A stretch of DNA of 64,000 nt. Origin: Roseibium sp. Sym1 (lineage in GTDB: Bacteria > Pseudomonadota > Alphaproteobacteria > Rhizobiales > Stappiaceae). Positions within the stretch are counted from its first letter, which is position 1, and the number at the start of each line of letters is the position of its first letter. The DNA lies in contig NZ_CP114788.1 of assembly GCF_027359675.1 (NCBI RefSeq), forward strand, positions 1 to 64,000. The letters are read 5' to 3'. The translations under genes were made by a program, and so were the position numbers. Under the pieces are notes generated by a model, which made no database searches, was not told the origin of the DNA, and was given only the letters and a program-made list of their open reading frames with translations. Below, one piece after another: positions 34,183 through 42,570 of this stretch.

Positions 34183-35505
34183 TCACAGAACTGACCGGTG
34201 AGCGTTTCTAATCCTTCGCGTTTTCTCGTTGTTAACGCCAGCGTCCTGCGCATATTTCGGCCAGTTCGAAACGACCTCGCTGACATTGGAAATGAGTGTC
34301 TTTGCCTTGGTTGGCTTTATGGATGCGGTTTCCGCAAAAGCCAACAGATCTGCCATTTCGAAGCCGTCGCGTTTGCCATTAAGGCTCATCTGATGTTGCC
34401 CAGTCCATTCGCCACTCGGATTGTACGAGTAGTTCACGTCGAAGGCTGGAGACAGCGTCCACTCGCCAGTCTGGTCCATCAAGAAGGCGATATTTTTGAC
34501 GTGATCATCCTGGTTTCTGGCGATGATGTTGAATATCGCCCGGAGAAACTGCTGCTCCAATGCTGGAGCGCCGAGGCCGAGTTCGCGGATGGTCAGGATG
34601 GCCTGCTCGTAGGAATAGCCGCGCGGGTCGTTGAAGTCATAATGCTGTAGGGCGCAAAGCGACTGCATGTGGAGCTTGTGCGTCACCCCGTTTTCATCGA
34701 CAGGTCGGTCAAACCGCCTTGTCATAAAATGACTACGTCCACCCTCATGGTGCAAACGGCACGGCATCATGTCGATGCCTGCAGCCGTTGCCATCAGGTA
34801 GTAGCCGTATTCGATCAAGCCGAACCCCTGCGGGTCGGGTTCTTCCTTGTCGCGGTTATTGTCGATGCCATCGAACTTCATCAACCAGTGTTCGAAGCCA
34901 TCACCGGCGTCGATCTGACCATGGCGGAATTCGCCGGTTTTCTGGTTCCAGGCCAGAATCGCCTTCGCGCGCGCTCCACCTGCCGATGTGCCAACTCGGA
35001 GAATGTCATCGATTGCGGCAAGGTCGTTCTTGCCCTCAAGCACGCCTTCTAGACTCGCTTTCTCGTTCAGTACCAGATTGGCCAAGCGAACGAGGTTGGC
35101 GACCTCGACTTTGCGGGCCTTGCGTTTTGAGCTCATCAATGCCGGCTTGAACTCGAGAGCTCCCATGCCGCGAGTTCCGACATAGCAAAGGCGCTCCACC
35201 GGATTGAAGCTTTCAGGCGTGCGGCCTTGTTCTGCCAGCCAGGCGTTGATTAGTCGATCGCCATATTTGTCGGGAAGGGCGTCCGCCAGCATTCCCGGTA
35301 ATCCCTTGAACGTTGTCCTGGGCAAGGCAGGGAAGGAGTAAGGATCCTGACTTAAAGGCATCACGAGCGGTGATAATTCGATTCCGGATTGGGAGAATTC
35401 AGGGTCGTACTGGAAGACGGCATACCCTTCGTCCGCCAACCACGAAACGGCTGCGATCTCGCGTCCCCAGAGATTGATGGATGCGTCGGTAGATGGCTCA
35501 GCCAT
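34183..35505 (-). CDS. hipA: HipA-family serine/threonine kinase toxin
   Basis: A 440-aa HipA toxin. In E. coli HipA phosphorylates glutamyl-tRNA synthetase and induces persistence. Visible features are the N-terminal subdomain ending TTFKGLPGMLADALPDKYGD, the Gly-rich nucleotide loop VGTSAGGARAKAILAW, the catalytic loop NIIARNQDDHVKNIAFL and the metal-binding LSPAFDVNYSY. It is 3 bp downstream of hipB on the same strand, the usual antitoxin-first order. The target in this host is unknown. Confidence 0.95.
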   Translation of the reverse strand: MAEPSTDASINLWGREIAAVSWLADEGYAVFQYDPEFSQSGIELSPLVMPLSQDPYSFPALPRTTFKGLPGMLADALPDKYGDRLINAWLAEQGRTPESFNPVERLCYVGTRGMGALEFKPALMSSKRKARKVEVANLVRLANLVLNEKASLEGVLEGKNDLAAIDDILRVGTSAGGARAKAILAWNQKTGEFRHGQIDAGDGFEHWLMKFDGIDNNRDKEEPDPQGFGLIEYGYYLMATAAGIDMMPCRLHHEGGRSHFMTRRFDRPVDENGVTHKLHMQSLCALQHYDFNDPRGYSYEQAILTIRELGLGAPALEQQFLRAIFNIIARNQDDHVKNIAFLMDQTGEWTLSPAFDVNYSYNPSGEWTGQHQMSLNGKRDGFEMADLLAFAETASIKPTKAKTLISNVSEVVSNWPKYAQDAGVNNEKTRRIRNAHRSVL

Positions 35506-35508
35506 GTG

Positions 35509-35865
35509 CTAGCTCTTTGTTCCCCATTCCCACGGTTTGGTCTTCTTGGTTGGCTTGGTTGAGCTTGAACGTTGCCGCTCAACCCCCTTCGTCCGCACCC
35601 GCTCGATTGGTCTGATGCGCGGATCGGGAACAAGGAGATCGACATTCTGCTGGATTTTCAGCGAAATCAGGACGCGGATGAGCGAGTCGAGTGTAGGATT
35701 ATCCCCCGACTCGAGTCGCCTTAATGTACGCTCGGAAATGCCTGCATCCTGGGCGAGTTCAGCCTGCGTGATGTTTCGCGAGAGACGGAGTCGCTCGAGT
35801 TTCTGGCCAATGTCCCTCGTGATTGTTTCTGGAGTTCTCACGCGCACCTGTTTATTATCGGCCAT
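35509..35865 (-). CDS. hipB: HipB-type Xre antitoxin
   Basis: A 118-aa DNA-binding antitoxin. The HTH_3/Xre domain spans about residues 18-75 (LERLRLSRNITQAELAQDAG, ISERTLRRLESGDNPTLDSL), followed by a basic C-terminal tail (RSSSTKPTKKTKPWEWG) that may contact HipA. I chose the ATG at 35865; longer in-frame starts would extend into the operator array. One palindromic operator copy covers the start codon itself, implying strong autorepression with HipA as co-repressor. Confidence 0.9.
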   Translation of the reverse strand: MADNKQVRVRTPETITRDIGQKLERLRLSRNITQAELAQDAGISERTLRRLESGDNPTLDSLIRVLISLKIQQNVDLLVPDPRIRPIERVRTKGVERQRSSSTKPTKKTKPWEWGTKS

Positions 35866-35998
35866 ATGTGACCTCATAATCCGTTTTTTAGCACTAGTAG
35901 GCCACATACGGCCGCTACTATGCATTTATAAAATTGAGACAATAGGACATATAAGGCCATTTATGGCAAAATTCAACCGCTGTAGGTCGCATATGGCC
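35860..35998. promoter_or_regulatory. hipBA operator array
   Basis: Copies of a 14-bp palindromic element approximating GGYCRCATAYGGCC occur at 35860-35873, 35900-35913, 35945-35958 (imperfect) and 35985-35998, with a further half-matching copy at 35955-35968. Spacing is 40-45 bp, about four helical turns, so HipB dimers would sit on one face of the DNA. The first copy overlaps the hipB start codon. Confidence 0.8.
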
Positions 35999-36295
35999 GC
36001 TTAAAATAGTTTGGTGGTTTCTAACCTGAAGACAATGAAGGATAGGACATCGTCTTGAGCAACAAAAAAGCAAGAGGTCCCGACATTGGATTGCGCCAGG
36101 CCAAACGGCTCAGTCAGTTGTACGAGCGGGAATGTGGTCTCTACCCGTGGTTGGCAACTCGATCTTAGGAACGGGAACACAATGGGACCGCGGCTCGTCA
36201 TGGTCGCTATCCGCGCCCACTTAGGCATCATGTTGACAAGACGTTGGTGGTTCCAAATCATCACACGGACGTCAGGCAAACATCTCCGGCACCTT
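35999..36295. other. Gap without recognised gene
   Basis: About 300 bp between the hipBA operator array and the exporter gene. Short open frames are present on both strands but none is recognisable. It appears to be the junction between the hipBA module and the GC-richer stress island. Confidence 0.45.
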
Positions 36296-37189
36296 TCATG
36301 CTGTGTCCGCGTTCGGCGTAGTGCGGCGAGAGTTGGCCAGAGCGATGCCCGCGAGTGTTGCGGCTATTCCCAAAACCGCGAGCCAGTTCAGCGTTTCGCC
36401 AAAGAATGCGGAGCCCATGGCCAAACCGAACACGGGTACGAGAAAGGCAAAGCTATTGGCACGACCGAGCTCGGTGGTGCGCAGGATGTCGCTCCACAGC
36501 CAATAGGCGAGTGCCGATCCAAATAGGGCGAGACCAACGAGAATGGCCAGGAATTGCGGCGTGAAGGCTATGGCGAAAGGGTCTTCGAATACTGCGGCAC
36601 CGCCGATTAGCGGGACCGCGCCGATCAGCATCTGCACACCCATCGCCATCAGCAGATCGACCCGTTCCACAATCGCACGTATCAACACGTTGCTCACCGT
36701 GATGCCCAGAGCTGCCAGCAGGATATAGCCTATCCCCAGGCCATAGGCGCCGGCGGCGGGCGTCTGCATTTCCGGCGCCGCTATCAGAATGATGCCGGCA
36801 AAGCCCATCGCCAGGCCCACCTTGCCGCGCCAACCGAGCTGCTCACCCAGAAAGACAGCTGCCAGGGCAGCGGCCATGAGTGGTTGGGCGTTCGCTATCA
36901 CCGTGGCAATGCCGGGCGAGACGAATTCTGAGGCCATGAACATGCCGAGAAATCCGAGCGACGTAGCCCCAAGGCCAACTCCGGACAGTGCGAGCCAGAC
37001 ACGTCTCCCGCGCGGCCAGCGTCGACGCAGGACGATCCCCGCGCAGAGTAGTGCAGCTCCGGCGAGGAGAGCTCGCAGCGCCGCGAATGTCAGGTGCGGG
37101 GCATGGGCAGACCCCGCCACGATGAGCGGAAAGCAAATGGCCCAGAGGAACATCACCAACAAAATCTTCGCAAACTTTTCCAGGTTCAT
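36296..37189 (-). CDS. DMT superfamily (EamA) transporter
   Basis: A 297-aa inner-membrane protein with ten predicted helices in two EamA repeats. The first ends ATVIANAQPLMAAALAAVFL and GEQLGWRGKVGLAMGFAGII; the second LVPVFGLAMGSAFFGETLNW. It is probably a metabolite or drug exporter with unknown substrate. The start overlaps the CFA-like gene stop by ATGA, so it is cotranslated with the lipid-modification genes upstream on the same strand. Confidence 0.88.
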   Translation of the reverse strand: MNLEKFAKILLVMFLWAICFPLIVAGSAHAPHLTFAALRALLAGAALLCAGIVLRRRWPRGRRVWLALSGVGLGATSLGFLGMFMASEFVSPGIATVIANAQPLMAAALAAVFLGEQLGWRGKVGLAMGFAGIILIAAPEMQTPAAGAYGLGIGYILLAALGITVSNVLIRAIVERVDLLMAMGVQMLIGAVPLIGGAAVFEDPFAIAFTPQFLAILVGLALFGSALAYWLWSDILRTTELGRANSFAFLVPVFGLAMGSAFFGETLNWLAVLGIAATLAGIALANSRRTTPNADTA

Positions 37190-38541
37190 TCTGCGACCGC
37201 CGCCTTCATTATCGCGCCGGTCATCAGATTGCTGGCCCCAATCTGCGGCACGTCGGCTGGCGTATCGCGAAGCGTGCGCTCCTCCGCATCAACATAGCCG
37301 CGCGTCCATGGAAGGGAGTCGAACCTGCGTGTGAGCTGTATCTGGAAGACCACAAGCCCATTAAAGCGAAAGCCCGCCTCGCAGGCGGCCAGGTAAAATT
37401 CCCACATTCGGCAGAAGCGTTCGTCGTAAAGTGCTGTCGCCTCGGTCCGACGCGCCAGGAAACGCTCGCGCCAAGCTTTCAGGGTCTCGGCGTAGTGCAG
37501 ACGCAGCACTTCCAGATCAGTAACGATCAGCCCCGCGTGCTCGATCGCAGGCGCGATTTCGGACAGCGAGGGGATGTAGCCGCCGGGGAAGATATACTTG
37601 CGGAGCCAAGGGTGCGGCGCGGCCGGTTCGGCCACGCTGCCGATGGTGTGCACCAATGCCACGCCGTCATTCGTCAGCAGGGAGGCGACCTTGGCGAAAT
37701 ATTCGCTGTAGTGGCTGGCGCCAACATGCTCGAACATTCCGACTGAGACGATCCGGTCGTAAGGCCCTGTCTCATGGCGGTAGTCGCGTAACTCGAACCG
37801 CGCCCATTTGTCCAATCCCTCGCGCCGGGCTCGAGCGGCTGAGTATTTCTGCTGCTCGACCGACAAGGTGACGCCGGTGACGTTCGCCCCTGTCGTGCGC
37901 GCAAGGTAAAGGCCAAGGCCGCCCCAGCCTGAACCTATGTCGAGTACCTGCTGCCCTGGCGCAAGCTGCAGCTTGGCCGCGATGCGGCGCATTTTTTGCT
38001 CTTGGGCCGTTTCGAGGCTGTCTGCTGGCGTTTTGAAGTATGCGCACGAATACTGACGTTCAGGGTCGAGGAAAAGCTCATAGAGATCGTCCCCCAGATC
38101 GTAGTGATGGGCCACATTTTTCTGCGCACGACCAACCGGATTGTGCATCAGAAACCGCCGGCCCATCATCCTTAGTCGCTTATGGACCCGGCGCGACCAA
38201 GGGCCCGGTCCGCGTCCGATATTCGATAGGCAGAGCGCGAGAAAGTCGTAGAGATCGCCTTGTTCCACCGTCAGCGTGCCGTCCATCCAGGCCTCACCCA
38301 GGGCGAGGTCGGGATTGAGCGCGATGCGCCGCAGCGTCGGCCAGTCGTGGAGGGCGATGGCGCATTCCAGCACGCCCGATCCGTAGCGGCGCGTCTCGCC
38401 GTCGGGCAGGCGCAGCCACACGGTGCCGGCGCGGGCGATCCTGCGCAGCGCGCGATCCAGGATCCACAGCGCCACGGGTGCACGGCGACCGGGCTTCTGG
38501 ACCGTTGGCCCCGGAGCCGCGACGATCGGTTGGAGTTTCAT
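37186..38541 (-). CDS. Cyclopropane-fatty-acyl-phospholipid synthase family methyltransferase
   Basis: A 451-aa SAM-dependent lipid methyltransferase. Features: AHHYDLGDDLYELFLDPERQ (substrate region), the SAM motif VLDIGSGWGGLGLYLA, VGMFEHVGASHYSEYF and, late, LHYAETLKAWRERFLARRTE with RMWEFYLAACEAGFR. It adds a methylene or methyl group to unsaturated acyl chains of phospholipids. The ATG at 38541 overlaps the upstream FAD oxidoreductase by 4 bp. That partnership recalls operons making methylated or furan fatty acids, where a flavoprotein acts on the methylated chain, so the product may not be a plain cyclopropane. Confidence 0.92.
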   Translation of the reverse strand: MKLQPIVAAPGPTVQKPGRRAPVALWILDRALRRIARAGTVWLRLPDGETRRYGSGVLECAIALHDWPTLRRIALNPDLALGEAWMDGTLTVEQGDLYDFLALCLSNIGRGPGPWSRRVHKRLRMMGRRFLMHNPVGRAQKNVAHHYDLGDDLYELFLDPERQYSCAYFKTPADSLETAQEQKMRRIAAKLQLAPGQQVLDIGSGWGGLGLYLARTTGANVTGVTLSVEQQKYSAARARREGLDKWARFELRDYRHETGPYDRIVSVGMFEHVGASHYSEYFAKVASLLTNDGVALVHTIGSVAEPAAPHPWLRKYIFPGGYIPSLSEIAPAIEHAGLIVTDLEVLRLHYAETLKAWRERFLARRTEATALYDERFCRMWEFYLAACEAGFRFNGLVVFQIQLTRRFDSLPWTRGYVDAEERTLRDTPADVPQIGASNLMTGAIMKAAVAE

Positions 38542-39782
38542 GACTCTTCCTCCATATGTAGCCGCGTCGCGGGCTGGCGCGCCTCGCCGTGATCGCCGTG
38601 CCGACACCAGACGCAATCGCAATTCTCGTGGCTGCAACTCGGATCGGCGAGCGGCGCCCGGTAGCGCCTGAGCGCGATCGGCAACGCCAGCTGCTTGAGC
38701 GGCGTCAGGTCGTAGGCGCGGCGCAGGAGATCGCCGGTGTCGCGGCGGGCCAACCGACCGATAGCAAGCCGCATCCCCGGCTCTCGCGCCGTGTTGAAGA
38801 TCCACCGGTTGGCGATTCCCGCCTTCAGCGTCCGGCCAAGCTCAGCCCGCCACCGCGCGGCGTAGTCGCCTCCGTCGAGAATGCTCTCGGCCGCCAACAC
38901 GCCGGAACGAATGGCATAGCGCAAACCGAAAGCCGCGAGCGCGTCCTGAAAGCCTGCATGTTCGCCGACTACCGGATGTCCACCCTGCATAGCGCTTTTC
39001 GGCAGGCGTATGTTGCCATAGCCACCGAAAGGGCGAGGGTTTGTCATTTCCAGCCCGACATGGGCTCGGAAGAAATTCTCGGTCGCCTCCACGTACTTCG
39101 CCTGCTCGCGAAAGCGAGTGAACATGCAACTAGCCACGGTGCCGCGACCGCCCTGCACCAGCAGATAGGCGTAGCCTCCCGGCGCGACATCGTGCCCGAG
39201 CGCCAGCCAGGCGCCGTCGGCGATACCGGTCTTGAAGACGTGGCCGGCAGCAATCACGCCAGCCTCGCGCGGCCCGGCGGCGAGAACGCCCACGCCGGCG
39301 AAGCTGCCAACCCTGTCGCCGAAAACGACCTCCACACCGGCGGCCCGAGCCTGGGCCAATAGCGCGCTGTCGAGCGTACCCTCCGCTGAGCCCCGGCGCA
39401 AAAGGTAGAAGAGAGGTCTCCGCCCTTGGACCAGATGAGGTCTCCCGTGCGGATCGAAAATTGCACCCCGATCAAAGGCATGGCACTCGAAATCGGCAGC
39501 AATGCCGTCGGCCGCGAGTTCCGCTAGAACGTCTGATTCGCGCGTCCAGTTCTCAAGCCCCTGGAAATCGTCATGAAAGCGGTGACCAACGCAGTCCTTC
39601 CACTCGCGCACCACCACATTCGCTCCGCCACGGGCAAGCACGATCGCACAGGCAAGACCGGCAGGCCCCGCCCCCACGATCGTGATCGCCTCATTCGGGC
39701 TCGGCCGATCGGTCCCCGACCTCTGCTCGGATGGGGCGGCGATGCAATTCCGGGATTGCGTCATTCGTCGAGTTTCGTTCAT
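38538..39782 (-). CDS. FAD-dependent oxidoreductase (geranylgeranyl-reductase-like)
   Basis: A 414-aa flavoprotein with the N-terminal FAD motif ITIVGAGPAGLACAIVLARG, a middle region with ALGHDVAPGGYAYLLVQGGR, and GNIRLPKSAMQGGHPVVGEH plus AGFQDALAAFGLRYAIRSG near the end, the layout of the geranylgeranyl reductase/digeranylglycerophospholipid reductase group. A Cys-rich tail (CSHENCDCVWC) is unusual and may bind metal. I chose the start at 39782 (MNETRRMTQ). It is coupled to the CFA-like gene by ATGA, suggesting joint action on membrane lipids. Confidence 0.82.
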   Translation of the reverse strand: MNETRRMTQSRNCIAAPSEQRSGTDRPSPNEAITIVGAGPAGLACAIVLARGGANVVVREWKDCVGHRFHDDFQGLENWTRESDVLAELAADGIAADFECHAFDRGAIFDPHGRPHLVQGRRPLFYLLRRGSAEGTLDSALLAQARAAGVEVVFGDRVGSFAGVGVLAAGPREAGVIAAGHVFKTGIADGAWLALGHDVAPGGYAYLLVQGGRGTVASCMFTRFREQAKYVEATENFFRAHVGLEMTNPRPFGGYGNIRLPKSAMQGGHPVVGEHAGFQDALAAFGLRYAIRSGVLAAESILDGGDYAARWRAELGRTLKAGIANRWIFNTAREPGMRLAIGRLARRDTGDLLRRAYDLTPLKQLALPIALRRYRAPLADPSCSHENCDCVWCRHGDHGEARQPATRLHMEEES

Positions 39783-39928
39783 GGGCCTCAACTCTCGGCA
39801 ACGCAGCCTACAGAACGGCTGATAACCGACTGCGGATCTGTGGTTTACTCTGCGACGGGCAGCACGCCACTGCTGATGCTGGCGGCGCAGATTCTTGGTT
39901 GGCAATTCACCCGTTGAACCCAGCGCTG

Positions 39929-40051
39929 CTAACGGCGCCACATCCGCTTCACAGGCAGAAGAAGGGGTACGGGCACCTGTCGTCTCGAACGCACGACGAT
40001 CCCAAGCAGAAGAACGGTCATGGCGAGTGTTGCAAAGGTCTGTGTCATCAT
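39929..40051 (-). CDS. Tiny membrane protein, 40 aa
   Basis: MMTQTFATLAMTVLLLGIVV forms one membrane helix, followed by a basic tail (RSRRQVPVPLL, then VKRMWRR). GTGGAGC lies about 8 bases upstream of the ATG pair. It sits 146 bp before the FAD oxidoreductase on the same strand. Function unknown; a short single-pass peptide with a positive cytoplasmic tail could be a membrane-stress or partner-regulating peptide. Confidence 0.45.
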   Translation of the reverse strand: MMTQTFATLAMTVLLLGIVVRSRRQVPVPLLLPVKRMWRR

Positions 40052-40396
40052 TTTCGTTTGCTCCACTTAACGCCCCGGTAGAGTTACCTCGGCGCTCTTT
40101 AGGTAGACGCCGATTGGCGAGAAATATTACACTGCGCGCAGCAGTCTCTCGGTTGGGCGTCAGGTCGGAGTTCGACTACAATCACCCGGTAAAGCCCTCT
40201 CAACATATAGCTTTCTCGCCAAAGGAAGAGTTTCGGAGCGGGGGTGAAGGAGCGGATCGACTTTTCTATTTTGTGGCGACACAGGGCTCAAGTAGGAGGA
40301 ACATCAGACGTACTCCCGGCCTGTGAGGGAGCAAGCGTTCCGGTCGGTTACAATCGACGAAGATCGCTTGCCCTACGAGTAACAAAGTTTAGGAAA
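40052..40396. other. Gap without recognised gene
   Basis: 345 bp between two tiny membrane-protein genes. Open frames on the plus strand lack a ribosome binding site and recognisable features. Confidence 0.4.
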
Positions 40397-40546
40397 TTAA
40401 CCCGCCCTGGGATTGCGCTCGGGGGAGTTTCTGACGGTGCCGGCACCGAGATTGAACCAGGCAGCTATCAGTAATCCAGCGAAAATAGCCGCGGAGGAGG
40501 ACAGGTAAATCGTTTGTCTTGCCGTGACATTCCCTCTTGATTGCAT
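40397..40546 (-). CDS. Tiny membrane protein, 49 aa
   Basis: Residues 12-38 (TIYLSSSAAIFAGLLIAAWF onward) form a single membrane helix after a short basic N-terminus, ending in a polar tail (NSPERNPRAG). No clear ribosome binding site is visible. It is 58 bp downstream of the small HTH gene on the same strand and is possibly part of the sigma-factor locus. No family was recognised. Confidence 0.4.
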   Translation of the reverse strand: MQSRGNVTARQTIYLSSSAAIFAGLLIAAWFNLGAGTVRNSPERNPRAG

Positions 40547-40604
40547 GGGCGGATAGGTTCATCGAGAGACCGACAGAGACAAAGTCGCATCTCACCGAAA
40601 TTCG

Positions 40605-40913
40605 TCAAGGTTTACGCTGTTCGTAAACAGTCCCCCGCCGAGACAGGCCAAGCGCCACTTGCATCGTGACATCACGCCGGATCTGGGCAACGAGGGCCCT
40701 CGCTTCGCGAATTTCCAGGTCAAGGGCCTCGGCGACTTCCGCCAGTGGCTGCCCCTCGATATCGCAGCGCAGGAACAACTCCTTGCGAAGTTTACAAGCA
40801 CAGCTCCCCGAATCAGGCAAACAGGCGCAGAACATAGTGTCGAGTATCGCGCGAAACTCAGCGTCGATCTCCATTCCGGGGGGACCAGTTTTTGAATACT
40901 TGCGAAGCGTCAT
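40605..40913 (-). CDS. Small sigma-region-4-like protein next to an ECF sigma gene
   Basis: A 102-aa protein. The N-terminal half has a Cys cluster (DTMFCACLPDSGSCACKLRK), then a helix-turn-helix-like stretch LAEVAEALDLEIREARALVA similar to sigma-70 region 4. AAGG upstream supports the ATG at 40913. It follows the ECF sigma gene by 70 bp on the same strand. The cysteines suggest redox or metal sensing, so it may modulate the sigma factor. Function not established. Confidence 0.6.
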   Translation of the reverse strand: MTLRKYSKTGPPGMEIDAEFRAILDTMFCACLPDSGSCACKLRKELFLRCDIEGQPLAEVAEALDLEIREARALVAQIRRDVTMQVALGLSRRGTVYEQRKP

Positions 40914-40983
40914 CGCCTTGCCCTTTCCATCCATATACGGCCCGGAAAATCCGCAATAGATAGACGCGCAATGGCGAAATTTA

Positions 40984-41631
40984 TTACCGGATGAAGGCCC
41001 CGTCGGTTGACTGTTTGTCCGCGCAATGTGTGGCGTGTTCGGGGTTTTTACAGCCCCCGGGGGGACAAGAGCAATCGTCAAAGCCATGCTGACAACAGCC
41101 ACCGCAATGAGCAAGCAACTGGTCACGCAGGGCCGCACGGGCACGGTGCAGGCGCACTGCCAGTGTACCAGACCTGATGCCCAGATCGGCTGCGACCATC
41201 GCGCGGTCTTCCTCGTCGACGTCGATCCGGTGAATCAATATGGCGTCCGTCGGGCGCAGTTTGGGTACTAAACCCTTGATGCAACCGCAGACCATCGCCA
41301 TCGCCTCACTCGATTCAACATATTCTTCCGCCGATTGCATCTCGCGTGCAACGGCATCGTTCAGCCGCCGCCGCCGCCCAGCCTTGCGGAAATGGTCGTT
41401 GAGCGCCGAGCGCAGGATCGCATATAGCCAAGCATCCAGTCGCTCGGCATCTCGCAGTTGGTCCTGCCGGGCAAGGACGCGGATACAAAATTCCTGCAGC
41501 ACGTCCTCGGCCTCTTCGCGATTGCGCAGCCGCTTCTCAAGGAAGCCCAGAAACGCGGCTCTACCTTGCGCCAGAGCCTGGTCCAGCCCGCCATCACCGG
41601 TCGCTCCAACAGCCTCTCTGTTCCCACACAT
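40984..41631 (-). CDS. ECF-type RNA polymerase sigma factor with Cys-rich tail
   Basis: A 215-aa sigma factor. Region 2 is NREEAEDVLQEFCIRVLARQ with WLYAILRSALNDHFRKAGRR; region 4 is LRPTDAILIHRIDVDEEDRA then LGIRSGTLAVRLHRARAALR. After it a tail of about 30 aa is packed with cysteines and histidines (AHCGGCCQHGFDDCSC, then GGCKNPEHATHC), resembling the C-terminal metal-sensing tails of CorE-like sigma factors. No classical anti-sigma gene is adjacent. Its likely targets are the co-oriented lipid-modification and exporter genes downstream. The start at 41631 fits the domain boundary. Confidence 0.88.
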   Translation of the reverse strand: MCGNREAVGATGDGGLDQALAQGRAAFLGFLEKRLRNREEAEDVLQEFCIRVLARQDQLRDAERLDAWLYAILRSALNDHFRKAGRRRRLNDAVAREMQSAEEYVESSEAMAMVCGCIKGLVPKLRPTDAILIHRIDVDEEDRAMVAADLGIRSGTLAVRLHRARAALRDQLLAHCGGCCQHGFDDCSCPPGGCKNPEHATHCADKQSTDGAFIR

Positions 41632-41666
41632 GACCCGTGCTCCCAAGTGTCTGATCGCTAGCCTTT

Positions 41667-42353
41667 TTATGCGAACAAAACAGGACATTCTCGCGCACAC
41701 TTGTTGCGCGCAATGATGTAGATCAAGTGAAGTGTTCCTAGCCCCGCAAGGAGGCAGAAAAACGAAATATAGGCGTAGCGAAGGAAGAGGATGTCCACGA
41801 CGACTACGGCGACGATGGTCAGAGCAAACCAGCGCATGTGGTAGTAGGTCGAAATCAGCGGCGGAAGGATGATCAGGAACAGATATATGACGTAGGTCAT
41901 CCACCGCGGCATCATATAGTCGAGGATCATCGTTCCTTCATAGGCAAGGCTATCCTGATTGACCGTGACCCGCACCCAGTCCGGATTGGCTAGGTGCGGC
42001 ACGTAAAGCGACAGTCCGAATGCTAGTCCGGCCACCGACATCGCCGCCATCCAGGGCCGGCGTCGGCTGTTTGGTGGTTCCAGCACCCAAGAGGCAAGTG
42101 GGATCCAGAATGGCCACATAAACCAGGTGAAGAAGATGAACCCCAAAGCCCCGAGAAGCGTTGCAGCCGGATCGCCCGTGTTCACTCCCCACCAAACATT
42201 ACCCTCCATGAATTGCTGCACACCGGCAAAGACCGGCATAAGCGCCACCGGCAAATAGCGGCGGTTGATTGCCCAAGCCCGAGTGACTGCATAGCTGCCG
42301 CCGACAACGAGAAATGCGCTGGCTGTGAAACTGACGGATTGGGAAAGGCACAT
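41667..42353 (-). CDS. DUF6629-family membrane protein
   Basis: A 228-aa protein with about seven predicted helices, beginning MCLSQSVSFTASAFLVVGGS (family proteins begin MCFSATASF) and containing PVALMPVFAGVQQFMEGNVW. Function unknown in the family. The start at 42353 is set by this N-terminal motif. It is 35 bp upstream of the sigma factor gene on the same strand and divergent from the channel gene. Confidence 0.75.
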   Translation of the reverse strand: MCLSQSVSFTASAFLVVGGSYAVTRAWAINRRYLPVALMPVFAGVQQFMEGNVWWGVNTGDPAATLLGALGFIFFTWFMWPFWIPLASWVLEPPNSRRRPWMAAMSVAGLAFGLSLYVPHLANPDWVRVTVNQDSLAYEGTMILDYMMPRWMTYVIYLFLIILPPLISTYYHMRWFALTIVAVVVVDILFLRYAYISFFCLLAGLGTLHLIYIIARNKCARECPVLFA

Positions 42354-42570
42354 GGCGCAGAGGGACCCTGAAGTTATAGATTGGAGAATAGATGTTGATC
42401 TGGCGGACAATTCCTCCCGGCATCATTTTATTGATACCATTGTGGACATAAGTAGCTTAGGCCACTTGTCGAATCCGGGGTTGCTACTGGAACCCGACTT
42501 AATCGGTACTATCCACACCGATTTTCTGTGGCAACGTCAACGAAACCGCACCTATCCGGAGGTCGCCCCC

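Noticed and set aside
36001..36279. 92-aa minus-strand frame between hipBA and the DMT exporter
   Set aside because: No start signal and no recognisable features; treated as intergenic.
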